Assembly: GCA_951812775.1 (NCBI GenBank)
Contig: OX638326.1
Location: 1,748,335-1,812,334, forward strand
Direction: 5' to 3'
Source: an uncultured Alphaproteobacteria bacterium
GTDB lineage: Bacteria; Pseudomonadota; Alphaproteobacteria; MPNO01; UBA2964
Length of the DNA stretch: 64,000 bases
Shown: in pieces, positions 1 to 8,681 of the stretch
Position numbering within the stretch: position 1 is the first letter of the stretch
Layout of the letters: every line of letters starts with the position of its first letter
Program-made: the position numbers and the translations under genes
Notes under the pieces: generated by a model
What the model saw: the letters and a program-made list of their open reading frames with translations, nothing else
What the model was told of the DNA's origin: nothing
Databases searched by the model: none

Positions 1-59
1 AAAAGCCCTCGGACATCGTCATTCTTTAGAACAAGAACGGTTTCGTCTTTTCCTGCCAT
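1..59 (-). CDS. N-terminal fragment of a protein running off the left edge
   Basis: Reading the minus strand from an ATG at 59 gives 19 codons without a stop up to the window edge. A GGGAGG ribosome-binding site lies at 74-69, nine bases before the ATG, which makes the start credible. The peptide (MAGKDETVLVLKNDDVRGL) resembles the opening of ornithine cyclodeaminase/mu-crystallin family proteins, but 19 residues are too few to assign a function. It is divergent from the catabolic operon that begins at 188, so the 128-bp gap probably holds both promoters. Confidence 0.45.
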   Translation of the reverse strand, partial: MAGKDETVLVLKNDDVRGL

Positions 60-187
60 CGCCGTCGGCCTCCCTCGCCTTATTGTGTCCGGCTACCAAC
101 AGTTTCACCTAATCTTCGTTATTTCGCTAGTCCGGTCGTGTTCCACCATGTTCGTGACGCGATGGACGCGCTATTCTGTTCTCAATC

Positions 188-1543
188 ATGACAGACACCA
201 AAACAGCCCCCGGATCCAATCCCGACGACGTCTCGCTCAAAACAGAGCTTGCGGTGTACGGGATCGGCACCTTCAGCACGACAACCCATTTCATGCTGCT
301 GGTTATTGTCCCTATCTGGGCGCGGGTGAATATGGGGATACCCGAAGGATTTACCCTTGGGCTTGTGCTCGGCTGCCGCCCCCTGCTCTCGCTTTTCCTA
401 TCCATTCATGCCGGGACCATGATGGACAAGCTGGGCACCAAGCGCGTGCTGTTCTTCATCGGGCTTATGATCCTGACAACGCCCTTTATGTACCCGTTAT
501 TGCCTTTCATCTCCGCCTTAATTGTCATTCAGCTCCTGTCCGGTGTTTGCGATTCAATCGGCTGGATGGGCGCCCAAACGCTGATTGGCCAAGTCATGCA
601 TGGCCGAACAAAATATGCCGCCCGACTGGGCGCGGTCATTCGATCTGGCCACGTTGTAGGACCGCCAGCTGTTGGGGCGGTGTGGGATTTCGCCGGGCCT
701 TTAGCTGCATTCAGTTTGGTGGGCCTTAGCGGCGTCGGTTTTATGATCTCGGTAATGATGCTCCCGGCAATTTCGGCACGACCGTCAGGTGCTGTTGAGG
801 CGTCAGAAACACCCCGGGCACCGATCAGTTTGAAGTCTCTCCTCCCGAACCCGGCCGATTACATCGCCTCGTTCAAGTTGCTGGCCTCGCCTACCATCGC
901 CATCGTTATCCTGCTCGGCATGATGGTTCATATCGGCAACAATATTCAAAGCACGTTTTATATCGTCTGGCTGGAGAAATATGTTGGTGTCCCCGCGACA
1001 TTGATCGGTTTTCTGATTTCATTTTCTTCCATTGCAGCGGCTGGCGGATCACTCGCCGCAACACCATTGCGACGCCGCTTCCCGGCCTTCTGGGTTTTAT
1101 GGGCGACGGTTTTTGCCGCGTTGGTTTTAATTTCAATTACCCCGCTGCTCGGTAAAGCAGTTGTCGTTGCCGGTATTACCGGCACGCTGGGAACCGTCAT
1201 TGAACTATCGCCAGTAATCGCCGCCTATATCGTCTTTTGTTTCGTAGCGGGGTTGAGATCAGTCTCCAACGGGATTCACCAACCCCTGGTGATCACCTTG
1301 ATGCTGCGAACGGTGGGTCCCAATGAAAAGGGCAAGGCCATCGGGCTTCGGGGAACCATGAATCGCGTTACGTCGATGATTGGCCCATTTCTGCTCGGCG
1401 CCTTGGCAAGCATAGTCGGTTTGGAATACGGTTTTTATATCATCGGGATCATGTCATCAGCTGTCATGCTGTGGATTGGCTGGTTGATGCTAAGACATCC
1501 CGAAATTCACGATATCCAGGACAGGGTGAAGGAAAAACAATGA
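188..1543 (+). CDS. MFS transporter, first gene of catabolic operon
   Basis: A 451-residue major facilitator superfamily permease with about twelve hydrophobic segments. The loop after the second membrane segment carries a motif-A-like stretch (residues 76-86, GTMMDKLGTKR), where D80 and the basic residues match the usual G-x-x-x-D-R-x-G-R-R pattern. It ends in an ATGA overlap with the following SDR gene, so the two are translationally coupled. The neighbours are all catabolic enzymes, so uptake of the operon's substrate is the likely role, although export cannot be excluded. The substrate is unknown. Confidence 0.9.
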   Translation: MTDTKTAPGSNPDDVSLKTELAVYGIGTFSTTTHFMLLVIVPIWARVNMGIPEGFTLGLVLGCRPLLSLFLSIHAGTMMDKLGTKRVLFFIGLMILTTPFMYPLLPFISALIVIQLLSGVCDSIGWMGAQTLIGQVMHGRTKYAARLGAVIRSGHVVGPPAVGAVWDFAGPLAAFSLVGLSGVGFMISVMMLPAISARPSGAVEASETPRAPISLKSLLPNPADYIASFKLLASPTIAIVILLGMMVHIGNNIQSTFYIVWLEKYVGVPATLIGFLISFSSIAAAGGSLAATPLRRRFPAFWVLWATVFAALVLISITPLLGKAVVVAGITGTLGTVIELSPVIAAYIVFCFVAGLRSVSNGIHQPLVITLMLRTVGPNEKGKAIGLRGTMNRVTSMIGPFLLGALASIVGLEYGFYIIGIMSSAVMLWIGWLMLRHPEIHDIQDRVKEKQ

Positions 1544-2328
1544 GACTCCAGGACAGAATTACGATTGTTAGCGGCGCTGCCGGCGGTATTGGTGAAGGTG
1601 TTGCCAAGGCATACGCGGCGGAGGGAGCGACGGTACTTGCCTGCGATCTCAACGACGAAGGCGCTGCCACGACCGCCGAAGCGATCAATAAAGACGGCGG
1701 TTCAGCAACGAGTTGCCATATCGACATCACGGATGCCGATGCCGTCACCGACATGGTCACCAAATACGCCGGAGAACATGGGAGGCTGGACATCATCGCC
1801 AATGTTGCCGGCACCGGCCAACGCCACAGCTTTTTGGAGGCCACCGTCGAGGAATTTGACCGTGTTATGCGCGTCAACCTGATGGGAACCTTCATCTGCG
1901 GGCAAGCCGCCGCGCGCGAAATGGTCAAGCAGGGCTATGGGCGCATCGTCAATATCGCCTCTATCGCCGGAACCCGCGCCGGTTCGGGCCGTACCGCCTA
2001 TGGCACGTCTAAATCTGCCGTCATCGGCTTAACCCGTCAGGCAGCCCTGGAACTTGCACCACATGGCATCACGGTAAATGCCGTCGCACCGGGGCCGGTT
2101 GATACGCCCTTGACCCGTGTCACCCATAACGACGTTACCCGCGAAGGATACAAGCAACTCATCCCTGTAGGACGCTATGGTATGGTCGAGGAAATGGCCG
2201 ACGCCGCTGTATTTCTGGCCGGTGAGCAGGCATCCTATGTCAACGGACATATTCTGTATGTTGATGGTGGCTATATCGCAGCTGGCATCTCAACCGATTT
2301 CGGTGGGACCATTGATCCCAGCACTTAA
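1540..2328 (+). CDS. SDR family NAD(P)-dependent oxidoreductase
   Basis: A 262-residue classical short-chain dehydrogenase. The cofactor motif SGAAGGIG is at residues 11-18, and the catalytic Ser141, Tyr154 and Lys158 (YGTSK) are all present. The usual NNAG is NVAG here. I chose the ATG at 1540 because it overlaps the stop of the upstream transporter (ATGA) and follows AAGGA; a longer reading from 1471 would run inside the transporter gene. The likely reaction is oxidation of a hydroxyl or reduction of a keto group in the operon's substrate. Substrate not identifiable. Confidence 0.92.
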   Translation: MRLQDRITIVSGAAGGIGEGVAKAYAAEGATVLACDLNDEGAATTAEAINKDGGSATSCHIDITDADAVTDMVTKYAGEHGRLDIIANVAGTGQRHSFLEATVEEFDRVMRVNLMGTFICGQAAAREMVKQGYGRIVNIASIAGTRAGSGRTAYGTSKSAVIGLTRQAALELAPHGITVNAVAPGPVDTPLTRVTHNDVTREGYKQLIPVGRYGMVEEMADAAVFLAGEQASYVNGHILYVDGGYIAAGISTDFGGTIDPST

Positions 2329-2343
2329 CAAGAGGAGCGGCTC

Positions 2344-3330
2344 ATGTTGATCGATATTTATACGCATATCTTTCCCGGTACGTTTTTTGAACAAATGTCG
2401 AAGGCGGCACCCCGGCTGGAGAATATCGGCAAGCGCATGCAGGCTGTTGTGCCGGTCCACAATCTGGAAGAGCGTTTCCGGCAGATGGATGCCTATGGCG
2501 ATTACAAGCAATTGATTTCCCTGCCCAACCCGCCCCTTGAAGACATCATGGATGCCGAGACCTGCACGCACCTCGCCCGCGTCGCCAATGATGCAATGGC
2601 CGAAGAATGTGCCAAACATCCTGATAGATTCGTCGGGTTTGCCGCAGCACTTTGTATGCTCGATATGGAGAGTGCGATGGAGGAATTGCATCGTTCCATC
2701 AAGGATCTGGGGGCGCGTGGCGTTCAAATTTTTACCAACGTGGCTGGTCAGCCGCTCGACAAACCGGAATACCAACAGCTGTTCGACGCGATGGCGGAAT
2801 ATGACCTGCCGATCTGGATGCACCCAGCCCGAGGGGCTGACATGCCAGACTACAAAGGCGAGGAACGCGGGCGCTACGAAATGTGGTGGTGTTTTGGCTG
2901 GCCATACGAAACCTCCGTCGCGATGACCCGGCTGGTGTATTGCGGCCTGTTTGACCGCCACCCTGACCTTAAGATTATCACCCATCATATGGGCGGTATG
3001 ATCCCCTACTTTGATGGGCGTGTTGGTCCTGGCATGGACGTGCTTGGCGCTCGCACAACGGATGAAGATATCACGGGGGTTTTGCCAGCGCTTAAGAAAC
3101 CGCACGCGGAATATTTCAAAAACTTCTACGCCGACACCGCGATGTTCGGTGCAACATTGGGTATCGAGTGCGGCATGAAATATTTCGGCGTCGGGCACAC
3201 GGTTTTCTCCACCGACTTCCCCTTTGCCCCAACGGCAGAAACCATTGAAGCGATCAACAGTCTGGAGCTCGAACGTAACGACCTAGACGCTTTGTGCTCG
3301 GGCAATGCCGAACGGTTGATGAAACTCTGA
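2344..3330 (+). CDS. Amidohydrolase family 2 protein (ACMSD-like decarboxylase or hydrolase)
   Basis: A 328-residue TIM-barrel metal enzyme of the amidohydrolase-2 group, which includes aminocarboxymuconate semialdehyde decarboxylase (ACMSD). It has a good ribosome-binding site (AAGAGGAG). Visible landmarks are the N-terminal metal motif (residues 4-8, DIYTH), H160 in MHPARG, the THH pair at 214-215 and D291 in STDFP. The first His of the usual D-x-H-x-H motif is a Tyr here (Y6), while H8 is kept. In the family these residues bind a divalent metal and act on ring carboxylates or cleavage products. It sits 15 bases after the SDR and probably acts on a related intermediate. Confidence 0.88.
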   Translation: MLIDIYTHIFPGTFFEQMSKAAPRLENIGKRMQAVVPVHNLEERFRQMDAYGDYKQLISLPNPPLEDIMDAETCTHLARVANDAMAEECAKHPDRFVGFAAALCMLDMESAMEELHRSIKDLGARGVQIFTNVAGQPLDKPEYQQLFDAMAEYDLPIWMHPARGADMPDYKGEERGRYEMWWCFGWPYETSVAMTRLVYCGLFDRHPDLKIITHHMGGMIPYFDGRVGPGMDVLGARTTDEDITGVLPALKKPHAEYFKNFYADTAMFGATLGIECGMKYFGVGHTVFSTDFPFAPTAETIEAINSLELERNDLDALCSGNAERLMKL

Positions 3331-3349
3331 CTCCACCCGACTCAATTTT

Positions 3350-5668
3350 ATGGCTGCAGAAGAAAATACTGGATTAGGCGCCCCGATCCGCCGCGTTGAA
3401 GATGAGCGAATGCTGACCGGCAAGGGACGTTATGTCGACGATTTGTCGATGCCAGACATGTGTCATGCCTATGTTGTGCGCTCCCCACACGCCCATGCGC
3501 GGATTGTAAAAGTCGATAGCTCAAAGGTAACGGCCGCGCCCGGTATTATTCTGGTTCTCACCGGCGAAGATGCTGCTAAAGAGAACCTTGGTGATCTCAC
3601 CTGTATGTCCTTTCCCAAGCTACCACCCGGCAGCCCATCCTATTGTCCGACACAGCCGGTCCTGGCGCAGGACAAAGTACGGTTTGTTGGCGAGGGCGTT
3701 GCCGTTGTAGTCGCCGAAACGCTCGACCAAGCCAAAGACGCGGGAGAATTACTGGATATTGAGTATGAATTGCTCCCGGCCGTCACCCTTGTTGATGCGC
3801 ATGCGAAGGGTGCCCCTAAAGTCTGGGAAGACGCCGATGGCAATACCAGCTTTCAAATCATCTCCGGTGACAGCAGTGACGTTGACGCTCAATTCGCCGC
3901 CGCCGCTCATGTGACCAAATTCAAGACCCGGTATCCTCGCGCGACATCAAATTCGATGGAACCGCGTGGCACGTTCGCTTATCGAAATCAGATGGACGGA
4001 CAGATGACGCTCTGCAGCAGCGCGCAGGAACCACATGAGATCAAACACGTCGTCTCGCACGTGCTCGGCATGTCGCAACTGGATCTCCGGGTCATCGCGA
4101 TGGATGTCGGCGGCGCTTTCGGCATGAAAGGTCAGGTATACCCTGAAGATGTGCTGGTTGTCTGGGCCTCAGCCAAGCTGGACCGGCCCGTAAAATGGAC
4201 AGCTGATCGGAGCGAAGCTCTCGCGACGGACATGCATGGCCGAAGCCCTATCGCCGATGCCGCTATGGCATTCGACAAAGACGGCAAAATCCTCGCCATG
4301 CGGACTGCCGTGATCGGTGATGTCGGGGCCTATCTCAGTATCTGGGCAGCGGTACCCCCGCGCAACGCGACCATCAGCTTTCCCGGCACCTATCATATCC
4401 CGATGATCCACGCCGAGGTCAAAGCCACCTTTACCAACACGACCCTGATGGGTCCCTATCGCGGTTCAGGAAAACCCGAAGCGTCTTACGTTCTGGAACG
4501 GCTTATAAGCAACGCGGCACACGAAATGGGAATAGACCCCATTGAACTGCGCCGCCGCAATCTGATCTCACCGGACGCCATGCCCTATCAAACGCCCGGC
4601 GGGTATCTATACGACTCAGGCGAATTTGAACGAGCTTTGGATACGGCGATCGATCTTGCCGACTGGGAAGGGTTTAAAACGCGCAAGGCAGAAGCAGAGC
4701 GCCACGGGCTATGCCGTGGCATCGGGTTAGCGCTTCACTGCCAACGCGCCGGTACGTTTTCGGAACGGATGGAAATCCGGGTTGATCAGGACGGTTTGGT
4801 TTCAGCGCACGTTGGAACACTGTCCACGGGTCAGGGGCACGAGACAATGTTCGCCCAGATGATTTCCGGCTGGCTTTCAATTCCATTGGATCAAATTCGT
4901 GTTTTTCAGGGGGACACAGATAAAGTTTTATTCGGTCGCGGTACTTTTGCACAACGTAGCATGGCGACAGGTGGTTCCGCCCTCAAACTGGCCGCGGATG
5001 AGGTTATTCGAAAAGGCAGCCGTATCGCCGCTTGGATGCTGGAAGCTTCCGAGGCAGACGTCGATTTTGAGAATGGCAACTTCAAAGTTGCCGGCACCGA
5101 CCGTTCCGTCACCTTCAAAGAAGTGGTGAAAACCTCTTATCTCGGTGTCGGCGTACCGCAGGAACTGGGGCTGGGTCTTGATGGTGTCGGCAATCATGAC
5201 GGTACCTACAGCTTCCCAAATGGCTGCATGATTTGCGAAGTAGAAGTGGATCCGGAAACCGGCAACCTCAATGTCGACCGGCTATATGCTGTGGATGATG
5301 TCGGTGTTGTCGTAAACCCGCTAACCCTTGCCGGACAGCTCCACGGCTCAGTCGCACAGGGGCTTGGGGAAGCCACCATCGAACAAATTCTCTACGACCG
5401 CGACAGCGGCCAGCTTCTGACCGGCTCCTTCATGGATTATGGCATGCCACGCGCTGACATGATGCCCGACATCATCTCGGAAGAATCCCTGGTTCCCTGT
5501 AAGAACAATCTGTTGGGCGTCAAGGGTGGCAGCGAGGCCGGCAATTGCGGCATGCCCTCGGCGATTATCCTGGCCGTGCTGGATGCACTGTCCCCGCTCG
5601 GCGTAAAAGATGTGCCCATTCCAGCGACACCCCAGCGCGTCTGGCAGGCTATTCAGGACGCCCTTTAA
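3350..5668 (+). CDS. Xanthine dehydrogenase/CO dehydrogenase-type molybdopterin-binding large subunit
   Basis: A 772-residue molybdenum hydroxylase catalytic subunit. The N-terminal hammerhead domain begins with GAPIRRVEDERMLTGKGRY. Further on come GGAFGMKG near residue 252, the molybdenum-site loop GPYRGSGKPEA near 367, and GVKGGSEAGNCG near 722, whose Glu is the general base in the family. The loop at 367 is of the AYRGAGR type, unlike the AYxCSFR of genuine CO dehydrogenase. Family members hydroxylate aromatic or N-heterocyclic carbons using water. The FeS and FAD subunits that normally accompany it are absent from the operon, so it must borrow them or work with an unlinked electron acceptor. 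Confidence 0.92.
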   Translation: MAAEENTGLGAPIRRVEDERMLTGKGRYVDDLSMPDMCHAYVVRSPHAHARIVKVDSSKVTAAPGIILVLTGEDAAKENLGDLTCMSFPKLPPGSPSYCPTQPVLAQDKVRFVGEGVAVVVAETLDQAKDAGELLDIEYELLPAVTLVDAHAKGAPKVWEDADGNTSFQIISGDSSDVDAQFAAAAHVTKFKTRYPRATSNSMEPRGTFAYRNQMDGQMTLCSSAQEPHEIKHVVSHVLGMSQLDLRVIAMDVGGAFGMKGQVYPEDVLVVWASAKLDRPVKWTADRSEALATDMHGRSPIADAAMAFDKDGKILAMRTAVIGDVGAYLSIWAAVPPRNATISFPGTYHIPMIHAEVKATFTNTTLMGPYRGSGKPEASYVLERLISNAAHEMGIDPIELRRRNLISPDAMPYQTPGGYLYDSGEFERALDTAIDLADWEGFKTRKAEAERHGLCRGIGLALHCQRAGTFSERMEIRVDQDGLVSAHVGTLSTGQGHETMFAQMISGWLSIPLDQIRVFQGDTDKVLFGRGTFAQRSMATGGSALKLAADEVIRKGSRIAAWMLEASEADVDFENGNFKVAGTDRSVTFKEVVKTSYLGVGVPQELGLGLDGVGNHDGTYSFPNGCMICEVEVDPETGNLNVDRLYAVDDVGVVVNPLTLAGQLHGSVAQGLGEATIEQILYDRDSGQLLTGSFMDYGMPRADMMPDIISEESLVPCKNNLLGVKGGSEAGNCGMPSAIILAVLDALSPLGVKDVPIPATPQRVWQAIQDAL

Positions 5669-5681
5669 AAGGAATAGAGAA

Positions 5682-6646
5682 ATGAGTGAGCTCGACCTCT
5701 CCTTGGCGGTGTGCGATTAAGGGATTTTGTTTCTGGCGCTGTAAAGGCCGAGGGGATCAACATCAATTTCCAGAGCTTTTCGATTCAAGAGATATTCCAT
5801 CGCTTTACGACCTTCCGGGAATGGGATGCCTCTGAAATGTCCATGGGCATGTATGTCGCGTTGAGATCACAGGGTAATGATAGCCTGATCGCCATACCGG
5901 TTTTTACTTCCCGCGTGTTCCGCCTTTCGTCGTTTTACGTGAACCGAAATAGCAACATTAAATCAGTGGAAGATTTGCGTGGCGGCAAAATTGGCTACCC
6001 CGAATGGGCGCATACAGCCGGTATCTACAGCCGCGCCTACCTCATGCATGAAGCAGGCATTTCCCTTGCAGAGGTCGAATGGGTTCAATCTGGTGTGAAT
6101 AAAGGCGGCATCGCCGAGCATGTCGAGCTCGCCTTGCCACCCAATGTCCGGCAAACACCGGTAAACGACGGGAGCCTCGATCAGATGCTGATCGATCAGG
6201 AAATCGATGCCTTGATGTCATCAGCCGCGCCGAAGCGTTTCATCGATGGTAACCCTGATATTGTGAGGCTGTTCCCGAATTTTGAGGATGTTGAAACAGC
6301 CCACTATCAGAAAACCGGCATTTTTCCGATCATGCATTGTATCGCCATAAAACGGGAAATTACCGAGCAAAACCCCTGGATGGCCAAAAACCTGTTTACT
6401 GCGTTCGAAATCGCCAAGAACCGGTCCACCGCCAGGCTGCGCGATGTCACCATTTCGCGCTACCCCAATCCATGGAATTTCGCAGGCGGTGAAAGAGCGC
6501 GCGCTTTATTTGGCGAGGATATCTGGCCCTACGGCATTGAGCCCAACCGCAAAACTCTCGAACCCTTCCTGCAGTTTTGCCTGGAACAGGGTATTGCGCA
6601 CCGCCCGATGAACGTTGAAGAGCTGTTCGCGCTGCAGCTTCAATAG
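5682..6646 (+). pseudogene. 4,5-dihydroxyphthalate decarboxylase-like/periplasmic-binding-fold protein, frameshifted near N-terminus
   Basis: An ATG at 5682 follows GGAATAGAGAA and encodes MSELDLSLAVCD, then meets TAA at 5718. The reading continues in another frame from about 5720 (RDFVSGAVKAEGI) to 6646. In this family the N-terminus reads roughly L-x-L-A-x-x-D-Y-D-R-x-R-x-L-x-x-G-x-V-x-x-E-G-I, so both halves belong together, with about 1 or 10 bases missing at 5718. The remaining 300 residues have the two-lobe fold of a solute-binding protein. Family members decarboxylate 4,5-dihydroxyphthalate or bind similar ligands. If the shift is real, a weaker internal start (GTG 5711) could still give a 311-residue product. 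Confidence 0.75.
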
Positions 6647-6679
6647 ACATAATGAATATTTGAAACGGAAAGAAATCAC

Positions 6680-7642
6680 ATGATCAAACTCGGAATTGCA
6701 GGCCTCGGCAGTTGGGGGAAAAACCTCGTCAATGCGATACAGGGCAAGAGTGACAACATCCAGTTTGTCGCTGCCGCCACGCGTACGCCCTCCAAAGTCG
6801 CTGATTTGTGCCAGGAAAAGAGCATTCGCCTGTCAGACGACCTTTCCTTTGTTCTTGATGATCCCGAAATCAATGCTGTGGTGGTCGCCGGACCGGCCCA
6901 GCTTCATGCCGAGGTCGCGATGGCCGTCATTGAGGCTGGCAAGCATGTCATGGTCATTAAACCGCTTGCCCTGTTTAAAAAGGATGCGGAAGCGCTGCGC
7001 CAAGCGGCCCAGCAACGAAATCTCGTTCTCGCTCTGGGGTATGATCGCTGTTTCCATCCGGCTTCTGATGAACTCAGGAAATGTGTTGCGGCAGGCAAGC
7101 TTGACAAGATTATCCACGCTGAAGGCAATTTTTGCGTCGACCGTTATCGCGGATTGCCCGAGGGTGACTGGAAGGGGTCCGATGAAAATTCACAGCCCGG
7201 CAGCCTTACTGATCACATGCTCTACAGGATGATCGAATTATTGGGTCCAGTTGACTCTCTGACAGTTCAAGCAGCACGTCACGCCGCGACGGAGGAAATA
7301 TCCGATACTGCCGCGGTTGCACTTAGATTTTGCAGCGGCATCAGCGGCCATCTCACGGCTATTGGCGTCACCCCGGTTTTTCATCGGCTACATTTGTTCG
7401 GCACCGAAGGTTGGGCGGAGATACGCAATGACCGTCGGTTTGAGTTTAAACCGCTCAAAGGCGACAGCACCGTTATTGAGTTTCCGGCCGTTGATGCGCT
7501 GCATGCACAGCTTGAGGCGCTTGCCGCGGCGATCAATGGCCAACAGGACTATCCGGTATCGCCAGAGGATGCCGTCGCCGGTGTCGCAGCGCTGGAGGCC
7601 ATGGGTCGATCCGCAAAGTCTGGCAAGACCGAGACAGTATAA
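6680..7642 (+). CDS. Gfo/Idh/MocA family oxidoreductase
   Basis: A 320-residue protein with an N-terminal Rossmann domain (GLGSWG, residues 8-13) and a C-terminal alpha/beta substrate domain, as in the glucose-fructose oxidoreductase/inositol dehydrogenase family. The usual E-K-P motif is I-K-P at residues 93-95; Lys94, the catalytic lysine, is kept. A GGAAAG ribosome-binding site precedes the ATG. It would oxidise or reduce a polyol, sugar acid or related ring hydroxyl using NAD(P). The stop codon lies inside a 14-bp tandem repeat (7628-7655), which leaves the protein unchanged. Confidence 0.88.
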   Translation: MIKLGIAGLGSWGKNLVNAIQGKSDNIQFVAAATRTPSKVADLCQEKSIRLSDDLSFVLDDPEINAVVVAGPAQLHAEVAMAVIEAGKHVMVIKPLALFKKDAEALRQAAQQRNLVLALGYDRCFHPASDELRKCVAAGKLDKIIHAEGNFCVDRYRGLPEGDWKGSDENSQPGSLTDHMLYRMIELLGPVDSLTVQAARHAATEEISDTAAVALRFCSGISGHLTAIGVTPVFHRLHLFGTEGWAEIRNDRRFEFKPLKGDSTVIEFPAVDALHAQLEALAAAINGQQDYPVSPEDAVAGVAALEAMGRSAKSGKTETV

Positions 7643-7655
7643 CCGAGACAGTATA
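7628..7655. repeat. Perfect 14-bp tandem duplication across a stop codon
   Basis: The unit ACCGAGACAGTATA occurs twice, at 7628-7641 and 7642-7655, with no mismatch. The first copy contains the end of the Gfo/Idh gene (stop at 7640-7642), so the duplication adds only non-coding bases. It belongs to a series of short tandem duplications in this window (see 16247, 27004 and 50863). Confidence 0.95.
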
Positions 7656-7723
7656 AAAGAATTGGATTAACCCGATTTGCCCGATAGGGTTGGGCAAATG
7701 ATATTGATTTGAGGAGTACCCCA

Positions 7724-8665
7724 ATGGCCAAACGCCGGATCGAAGGTTCATTCGTCGCCTTGATCACCTCGATGAATGCTGACGGGTCAGTGGATTTCGA
7801 AGGCTTCCGCACATTGCTCGATTTTCAGGAGAAAAATGGCAGCTCAGCCGTTTTGATTATGGGGTCAACCGGTGAGGTTTCCATGCTCACCCCGGACGAG
7901 CGCCGTCAGGTGATTAGCGAGACCATCAAGATGAAGACCGGCAAGATGGAATTCTGGTATGGCTGCACAGGCCCCAGTACTGAACAGACCATCGGCTATG
8001 TCGAATATGCCGGCAAGGAAGGCGCCGACGGCGCGATCATCGCCGCCCCGCCTTATATCTGCGCACCCGACGAAGATATCACCGATTATTTCCTCGAAGT
8101 TGCTGATGCCAGCGATATACCCATCGGCATTTATAATAATCCGCCGCGGGTCAAAACCGACCTGGCGCACACCTCTATTCTGCGCCTCGCCGAACATCCC
8201 AATATCATCGTGAATAAGGAATCCACGGCCCGCGTCGGACAAATCGCCCAGACTGTCGCAGGGAATCCCGATATGTCCCTGATGTGCTGCGACAGCCCGA
8301 CCCTCGGTCTCGTCGTGCCGTTGATGTCACTCGGTGGACACGGCACAGCAAACATGTCCGGAAATATTATCCCGCAGGAAATGGTGACAATCTCAACACC
8401 CTGGAAATCCTGGGAAGATGCGATGGCGTGCCGCGAAGCCTGGCTGACCAATTTGCAGATGCTGCATTTCACCTATTCAGCGATCAATCCGGTTGCCGTG
8501 AAATGCCTGATGGGCGCAGTTGGCCTGCCCGCCGGGCCGTTACGGAAACCGCTCAAGCCAGTTTCACCGGACCATCTCGCAAAAGGGCTCCAGATATGCC
8601 GCGAGCTTGGCCTCGATGACAAATATGGCTTCCGACTTCCGGCGATGCTCTCTGCAGCAGAGTAA
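7724..8665 (+). CDS. Dihydrodipicolinate synthase family (DapA-like) lyase/aldolase
   Basis: A 313-residue class I aldolase of the DapA/N-acetylneuraminate lyase family. The GSTGE motif is at residues 47-51, the catalytic Tyr137 is in GIYNNP, and the Schiff-base Lys165 is in IIVNKES. The ATG at 7724 is chosen because GAGGAG lies seven bases upstream; the TTG at 7709 has no site. Such enzymes cleave or form C-C bonds with pyruvate, or hydrate and decarboxylate sugar acids. As the last plus-strand gene of the operon it would be a late, pyruvate-releasing step. It is unlikely to be the lysine-biosynthetic DapA, given its setting. Confidence 0.88.
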   Translation: MAKRRIEGSFVALITSMNADGSVDFEGFRTLLDFQEKNGSSAVLIMGSTGEVSMLTPDERRQVISETIKMKTGKMEFWYGCTGPSTEQTIGYVEYAGKEGADGAIIAAPPYICAPDEDITDYFLEVADASDIPIGIYNNPPRVKTDLAHTSILRLAEHPNIIVNKESTARVGQIAQTVAGNPDMSLMCCDSPTLGLVVPLMSLGGHGTANMSGNIIPQEMVTISTPWKSWEDAMACREAWLTNLQMLHFTYSAINPVAVKCLMGAVGLPAGPLRKPLKPVSPDHLAKGLQICRELGLDDKYGFRLPAMLSAAE

Positions 8666-8681
8666 GTCAGGATTACATAAA

